DNA from: Cryptomeria japonica
Lineage: Eukaryota; Streptophyta; Pinopsida; Cupressales; Cupressaceae
Direction: 5' to 3'
Length of the DNA: 64,000 nt
Assembly (NCBI RefSeq): GCF_030272615.1
Contig: NC_081409.1
Span: 202,970,449 to 203,034,448, forward strand
The translations under genes were made by a program, and so were the position numbers. The notes below the pieces were generated by a model. That model ran no database searches. It was given only the letters and a program-made list of their open reading frames with translations, and was not told the DNA's origin. The first letter of the stretch is position 1; every line of letters starts with the position of its first letter. Below are positions 58,906 through 64,000 of this stretch, piece after piece.

Positions 58906-60743
58906 CGATGTGTAGAAGATAGAAGAAGAAAAGGATGCCCCAGCATAAAACATGGGAGGTGTATGCCCCCTCGAGAATTTTTTCGAAAAAAGGATGAAAA
59001 ATTCTCGAAAAAAGAGGAAGAAGAATCAGGGTGGAAGGGATAAATGAGGAAGAAATATGAAGCGGTCGTGAAGAATTTGGAAAGAAGAATAGTAGAGGCG
59101 AGACCGCGGGGGAAGATGGGCCCTCATGGGGGCCCATATATGCCACAACGGACCCAATGAGGGGTCATTGTATCATGACGGACATATTTTCCTCTTTATA
59201 TATATATGTCTACATGATTCGATTGGTGACAGATGAGGTGTAGCATTTATTGTGATGGATTATTTTTGTTTCTCTTATAATGTCACATATGGATGCAATC
59301 ATGGATGTGCTATGTTGATCTATTTTGTGATGCAAAGTGGATGCTTATATATGTATGTTAATGATGTGTTGCTGACATAGTTTTTGGATGCAGGATGAGT
59401 GATTTTTATGCTTTATGTATAAATACACATGTGTGAATGATTTATAATGCAGTCTAAATGTAATGCTATATGGATAAGTGTATCTTTTATTTATGTGATG
59501 CAATCTTATATGGTAAATGTTTTGTGGAAAATATGTGTCTAAGAAATGCACTCTACCTGATGTGAATGATTTAATAAAAAGAGGAAACATGCCAATAATA
59601 ACACAATGATCTTAGATAGAAGAATATGGAATAGATGGGAAGTGGGGGAAATTAAGAACTCCATGGGATTATTGGGTTTAGGATTTGATGGAATGATGGT
59701 GGAATTTTTGTGCACAACAAATGTGGAGAGCCAACCTAGTTTGATATTGCCTTGGGTGACTTGCACCACTGATTATAGAAATCAGGATGCCATGAGAAAC
59801 CCAAGGCGTGGACTGACTCTGTAGACAAATAGGAATTTCTTGCACACAACAATGCAAGTGTTAAGAAGTACTAATACAAAGTTGTGGGTTCGTGCAAGGA
59901 AACCCTCAAACACACCGATACCTCTTGTATACGAGAAGGTAAGTGTTGATAAACACTAGTACCAGGTCACCAGTTTATACAAGAGGGATCCAAAACATGC
60001 CAACTATGAAATATGCCCCAATATGCACCTATCATAATGTACCTAGATATGGAAGAACCCAGGCAGTTGTAAATAGTGGCAGTCATAGGGCAAAAGATGC
60101 AAGTCTATATGAAAAGATCTAACAAAATCTAACAAGTCACTTCCTTGCGACCAAATGATACCTCTTGCCAAGAGTAGAAATAGGATGAAGGATTAGGTTG
60201 CCAGGTGAAGGAAGGGGTCATCCCTAGGGCAAAGTGGGCTTTTGGATTAGGCAAGTGATTCTATGGTTTTGGAGAGTGACTAGTGGATTTGGGATTGTTT
60301 CTCAAGACTTCTTGAAGCTTACACAGAAGCATAAAAGCTCAGTTTTAATGGGACATTCCTTGTTCATGACTCAGGCGAAGACTCATCATCATACACATGT
60401 TTTATTGGGAGGCGGAAAAGAAGGAATGTTGCGCATGGGTGGGCTGGATGGCGGATGATTTGTAGTATCGACATGATAGACATTGAATCCGGTTATTTAC
60501 CTTGGCACCTGTGCAGAGGTTTTCACCAAGGTACTTGTCCATAGCGCCACAAAGTGGTTTTCACTAATGGATGAATTGTTTTTCTTTCTTTTTCTGATTT
60601 TTTAATTTTTTTGTGTCATAAGGTACCTGTTTGCCAGGTTTTCACCAAAGTGATGATTTTTTTCAGGATCTTTTTCTCATTTTTTATTTTTAGTTTTTTT
60701 TTTTTTTTCTTGATTTTTTTGACAATTTAAGACTTTCTGAGGA
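58906..60743 (-). other. Post-pol region of the second Tat element
   Basis: There is no domain. Notable items are an Arg/Lys- and Gly-rich GC patch with palindrome TGGGCCCTCATGGGGGCCCA (59117-59136), simple AT sequence around 59200, and poly-T with TTTTCACCAA motifs at 60510-60720 just after the integrase stop. The first Tat element has the same motif order after its integrase. Confidence 0.65.
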
Positions 60744-62320
60744 CTAAGCATAAAATCTTTTGAGGTGCATGATATGCATTGGATCATCCAAAAGATCGCC
60801 TTCAGGAGTAGCCAACTGATAAGCTCCTGGTCCATATTTTGCTGTGATTACATATGGTCCAAGCCAATTAGGCTCGAACTTGCCATTCTTTTCTCTTTCC
60901 TGTAGATTTTTTTGATTCTCCATGAGGACAAGATCACCAACTTGGAATTCCTGGGTTTTGACTTTTTTGTGATAACTCGTCCGCAAGTGGTTCTGATATA
61001 CCCAGAGATGGTTCAAGGCCTTGAGGCGCCTTTCATCTAACAATTCTAGCTCTTGCAAGTGGGCAATTTTGTATTCTTCCTCTGGTAGGATGTCTTGCAG
61101 TGATACCCTTAGAGAGGGGATCTCGATCTCAAGGGGAAGGATGGTTTCGGAGCCAAAGACCAGGGAATAAGGGGTGGCGCCTGTGGGGGTGCGGATGGAG
61201 GTGTGGTAGGCCCACAAAGCGGGATGGAGTTGGAGGTGCCAATCATGGCCAGCTTCATTGACTGTCTTTTTGAGGATTTTGATTAAGGTTTTATTAGAAG
61301 CCTCAGCTTGGCTGTTGCCTTGGGGATAATATGGGGTGGAGAAGCGATGTTGGATGTTGAATTTTTGGCAGAGTTCTTTGACATCCTAGTTTTTAAATTG
61401 TTTGCAATTATCTATGATAATAACTTTTGGGATGCCATGCCAGCAAATTAGATAGTTCAGGATGAATTTTGATATTTGCTTGCCGGTGGTGAAAGTAAGA
61501 GGGATAGCCTCTACCCACTTGGTGAAGTATTCAGTGGCGGTGATAATGAATTTATGTCCATTGGAAGATGAAGGGTGGATTTTCCCAATGAGATCGATCC
61601 CCCACTGTGAGAAGGGCCATGGTGTTATAAATGGTTGCAATTCTTGTGATGGTGCACGAATTTTATCACCATGTTGCTCGCAAGGGATGCATTTCTTCAC
61701 ATAATTATATGCATCTACCTCCATTTTAGGCCAATAGTATCCTGTTCTCAAAATCTTTTTAGCCAATGTGATCCCACTTGAGTGTGCCCCACAGATACCC
61801 TCGTGTACTTCGCGTAATGCCCATTCTGCCTCTTGTTTATCTAAACACCTTAGGAGGGAACCATCAAAATGCCTTCTAAATAGGGTGTCGTCGAGGATGG
61901 TGTATTGAGAACATCGGCGGATGAAGGTTTGTTGTTGGGTTTTTGTGAGATGTGGGGGAATGGTGTTGTCTTTGTGAAAAGCGAAGGTTTCTTGGTACCA
62001 AGGGGACTCAGGACCAACGAGAACACACACCATTTCAAACTCTGGTAGGTCATATGCTGGTACAAATAATTGCTCGACCAAGAACTCGCACTTCTGACTG
62101 TGTGTTGGCATTTGAAGGAGGGAGCCAATGGTGGCCATTGCATTTGTAGCCATGTTGTTTGTTCGTGGGATTTGATTAAATGTGATTGTTGTGAAATGCT
62201 TCTTAAGATCTTCAACCATGGTACGGTAAGGAAAGAGTTTATCATCTTTTGTCTGGTACTCATCATTGACTTGTTTTATAATGAGCTAAGAATCACCATA
62301 AACTTGTAACTCCTTTATTT
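60744..62320 (-). pseudogene. Integrase of the second Tat element, nearly intact
   Basis: In the same frame as the RT. The zinc-binding part includes GYYWPKMEVDAYNYVKKC and IPCEQHG. The catalytic core has QWGIDLIGKIHPSSSNGH, KVIIIDNCKQFKN and, beyond one TAG at 61386, the region leading to ALWAYHTSIRTPTGATPYS. The C-terminal domain ends VGDLVLMENQ, NWLGPYVITAKYG and DPMHIMHLKRFYA, then a stop at 60744. In the first Tat element the codon matching the 61386 stop is CAA (Gln), so the stop here fits a C-to-T change of a Gln codon. Otherwise the domain looks full length. Confidence 0.9.
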
Positions 62321-62500
62321 TCCAGTGGATAGCCAAACGCAAACCTGTGATGAGTGTCTCGTATTCTGCTATGTTATTGGTACATGCAAAGGCTATCTTG
62401 TATGATTTGGGGATGTCATCTCCTTGAGGTGTGACCAATAATATTCTTGCCCCCTATCCATTTTGGGTGCATGAGCCATCAAAGTATAATTGCCATGTGG
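62221..62500 (-). pseudogene. Second RNase H of the second Tat element
   Basis: It begins LYFDGSCTQNG, then a TAG at 62454, GARILLVTPQGDDIPKSYKI, CTNNIAEYETLITGLRLA, VYGDS with a TAG, LIIKQVNDEYQTKDDK. The second stop stands where the first Tat element has Gln (GDSQLVI). This module between RNase H and integrase is the Tat hallmark. Confidence 0.88.
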
Positions 62501-63956
62501 AGGATGTGGAAACAATCATAATGAACTCATTTGGTAATTCTATGAGAATAGGATGGTCACCTAGAAGTGGAGCTTCAGCCAACTGATCTACAATGACTTG
62601 TCCCTTGATTGCCTTTCTGTCCACATATTCGATGTCAAACTCACTTAGGAGCATGACCCATTTGGCGGTTCTACCAGTGAGAGTAGCTTTTGATAGGAGA
62701 TATTTAAATGGATCAATTTTAGCAATTAATTTTGTCTTCTTGTTTAGCATATAGTGTCGTAGTTTCTGTGTGCTAAACACTAGTGCCAAACATGCTCTTT
62801 CAATGGGGGTGTAATTGAGTTCATATCCTACCAATGTCCGACTGATGTAGTAAATGGTGTGTTCCTTCCCTTGATCGTCTATTTGCACCAGTAATGCCCC
62901 CAATGCCACTGTAGTAGCACATATGTACAAAATGAGGGGTTTTCCAGGGGTAGGTGGCATCAAAACTGGAGGTGATGCTAGATATTCTTTTAATTTCTCA
63001 AAGGCCTTTTGACATAAGCAATCCCATTTGAATTTTGTGTCTTTACGCAACAGGTGTGCAAATGGATGGCACTTGTCTGCTAGCTGTGAAATGAAATGCC
63101 TGACAGATTGGAGTTTTCCCTGGAGATTGCACAATTGTCTGAGAGTTTTTGGCGGAGGCATTTCCATGATAGCTTTTACTTTTGCAGGATCGACCTCGAT
63201 GCCTTTGCGGGAAACAATGAACCCTAATAATTTTCCTGATGTGACTCCAAACACACACTTTTTGGGATTCAGGCGTAGTTTGTATTTTTCTAATCTTTCA
63301 AAGATCTGCTTTAGAATGGTAATGTGTTCTTGTCTTGTCTTAGATTTTCCTAGCAGATCATCCACATAGTCCTCCATAATTTTGTGTAAGAGGTCATGAA
63401 AAATTATTGTCATGGCACATTGGTATGTAGCTCCAGCATTTTTGAGACCAAAAGGCATGACCCGATAACAAAAAGTACCCCATGGTGTTGTGAATGTGGT
63501 TTTATGCTGATCCTCATCTACTATCCTGATTTGGTTGTATTCAAAAAACCCATCCATTAGCAATAGCATTTCATGTCCTACTGTAAGGTCCACAATCATG
63601 TCTATATTAGGGAGCGGGAAATCATCTTTAGGACAAGCTCTATTTAGATCTCGAAAATCTGTGCAGATGCGGATGCCCTCGGCAGGTTTGCCGACAGGTA
63701 CAATGTTAGAGACCCATTCATCGTAGTCTACTGGTTTGATAAATTCTGCTTCTAACATCTTTTGGAGTTCTGCCTTGACCAGGAGTGCAATATGTGGGTG
63801 CATTTTGCGCAATTTTTGTTTTACAGGTTTTGCTTCTGGGCGGACGGCGAGATTGTGAACCAACAAGGCAGGATCCAACCCTGGCATTCGGAATAGGACC
63901 ATACAAAATTGATTTTTACCTCTGTAAGTGTGAGATTTTGCCAAGATCAAGGGCAC
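62454..63956 (-). pseudogene. Reverse transcriptase and RNase H of the second Tat element, open
   Basis: A 500-codon stretch without stops. RT motifs in order: RKMHPHIALLVKAEL, GIRICTDFRDLNRACPKD, LLLMDGFFEYNQI, TPWGTFCYRVMPFGLKNAGA and the catalytic YVDD (63357-63368), followed by LNPKKCVFGVTSGKLLGF. The connection and first RNase H follow: PGKPLILYICATTVALGALL, YYISRTLVGYELNYTPIE and AKWVMLLSEFDIEY. Catalytic residues look intact. It is part of a longer gag-pol frame entering from beyond the window, so the left codon is not a true start. It is called a pseudogene because the downstream modules of the same frame have stops. Confidence 0.93.
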
Positions 63957-64000
63957 AATGAAAAGTATTAAAATAGAGACAAAAGAATGACAAGAACAAA

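Larger units (their letters stand above)
57033..64000 (-). mobile_element. Second Tat-type Ty3/gypsy element, 3' part
   Basis: From right to left come pol (RT, RNase H, second RNase H, integrase), a long post-pol region, a nine-unit tandem repeat, polypurine tract and 3' LTR. It is related to the element at 14292-30092 (same domain order, purine tract, TGTAGACA start, pre-PPT repeat) but its LTR sequence differs and its pol is far less damaged, so it is a younger insertion of a related family. The 5' half lies beyond 64000. Confidence 0.93.

Overview
This looks like a gene-poor, AT-rich intergenic stretch from a large seed-plant nuclear genome. The abundance and lineages of its LTR retrotransposons (Ty1/copia and the Tat branch of Ty3/gypsy), their deep nesting and heavy decay, and a lone mTERF-type organelle protein gene fit a gymnosperm best. 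That assignment is inference; no marker here fixes the species.

Only one convincing host gene is visible: a single-exon mTERF-family gene on the minus strand at 44628-45683. Nearly everything else that can be named is retrotransposon. Left end (1-6439): the 3' half of a copia element on + (reverse transcriptase/RNase H with stops, polypurine tract, 3' LTR), then a minus-strand copia gag with primer-binding site and 5' LTR.

Region 7805-31197 is an unusual composite. Two related LTR-like units of about 1.65-1.7 kb lie head to head, 12 bp apart, around 13694. Three later insertions split them: a young 3.1-kb gag-only element (8335-11452, 5-bp target duplication TATAC, LTRs differing at one site), a copia solo LTR (12301-13412), and a 15.8-kb Tat-type gypsy element (14292-30092, target duplication GTAGG). 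The Tat element itself carries a 344-bp TRIM near its 3' end. Removing each insertion restores the match between the arms.

Region 32300-37600 is a copia gag cut inside a zinc knuckle by a minus-oriented LTR with target duplication CATAG. That LTR contains a 606-bp tandem duplication and an odd retroelement whose two ends are both the 3' (U5) end of the same LTR. At 40716-41049 sits a complete 334-bp TRIM (target duplication CTAAT) whose 135-bp LTRs each contain a tRNA-like sequence with both internal RNA polymerase III boxes.

The right part holds the mTERF gene with anciently duplicated flanks, remnants of a relative of the gag-only element, a gypsy gag relic, a copia 5' LTR with gag, a short unknown open frame, and the 3' half of a second Tat element on the minus strand (57033 to the window end). 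Its 3.2-kb pol frame has only three stop codons and no frameshift. No CRISPR array, rRNA or functional tRNA was seen. LTR ends, target duplications and primer sites were read directly; family names rest on recognised protein motifs.
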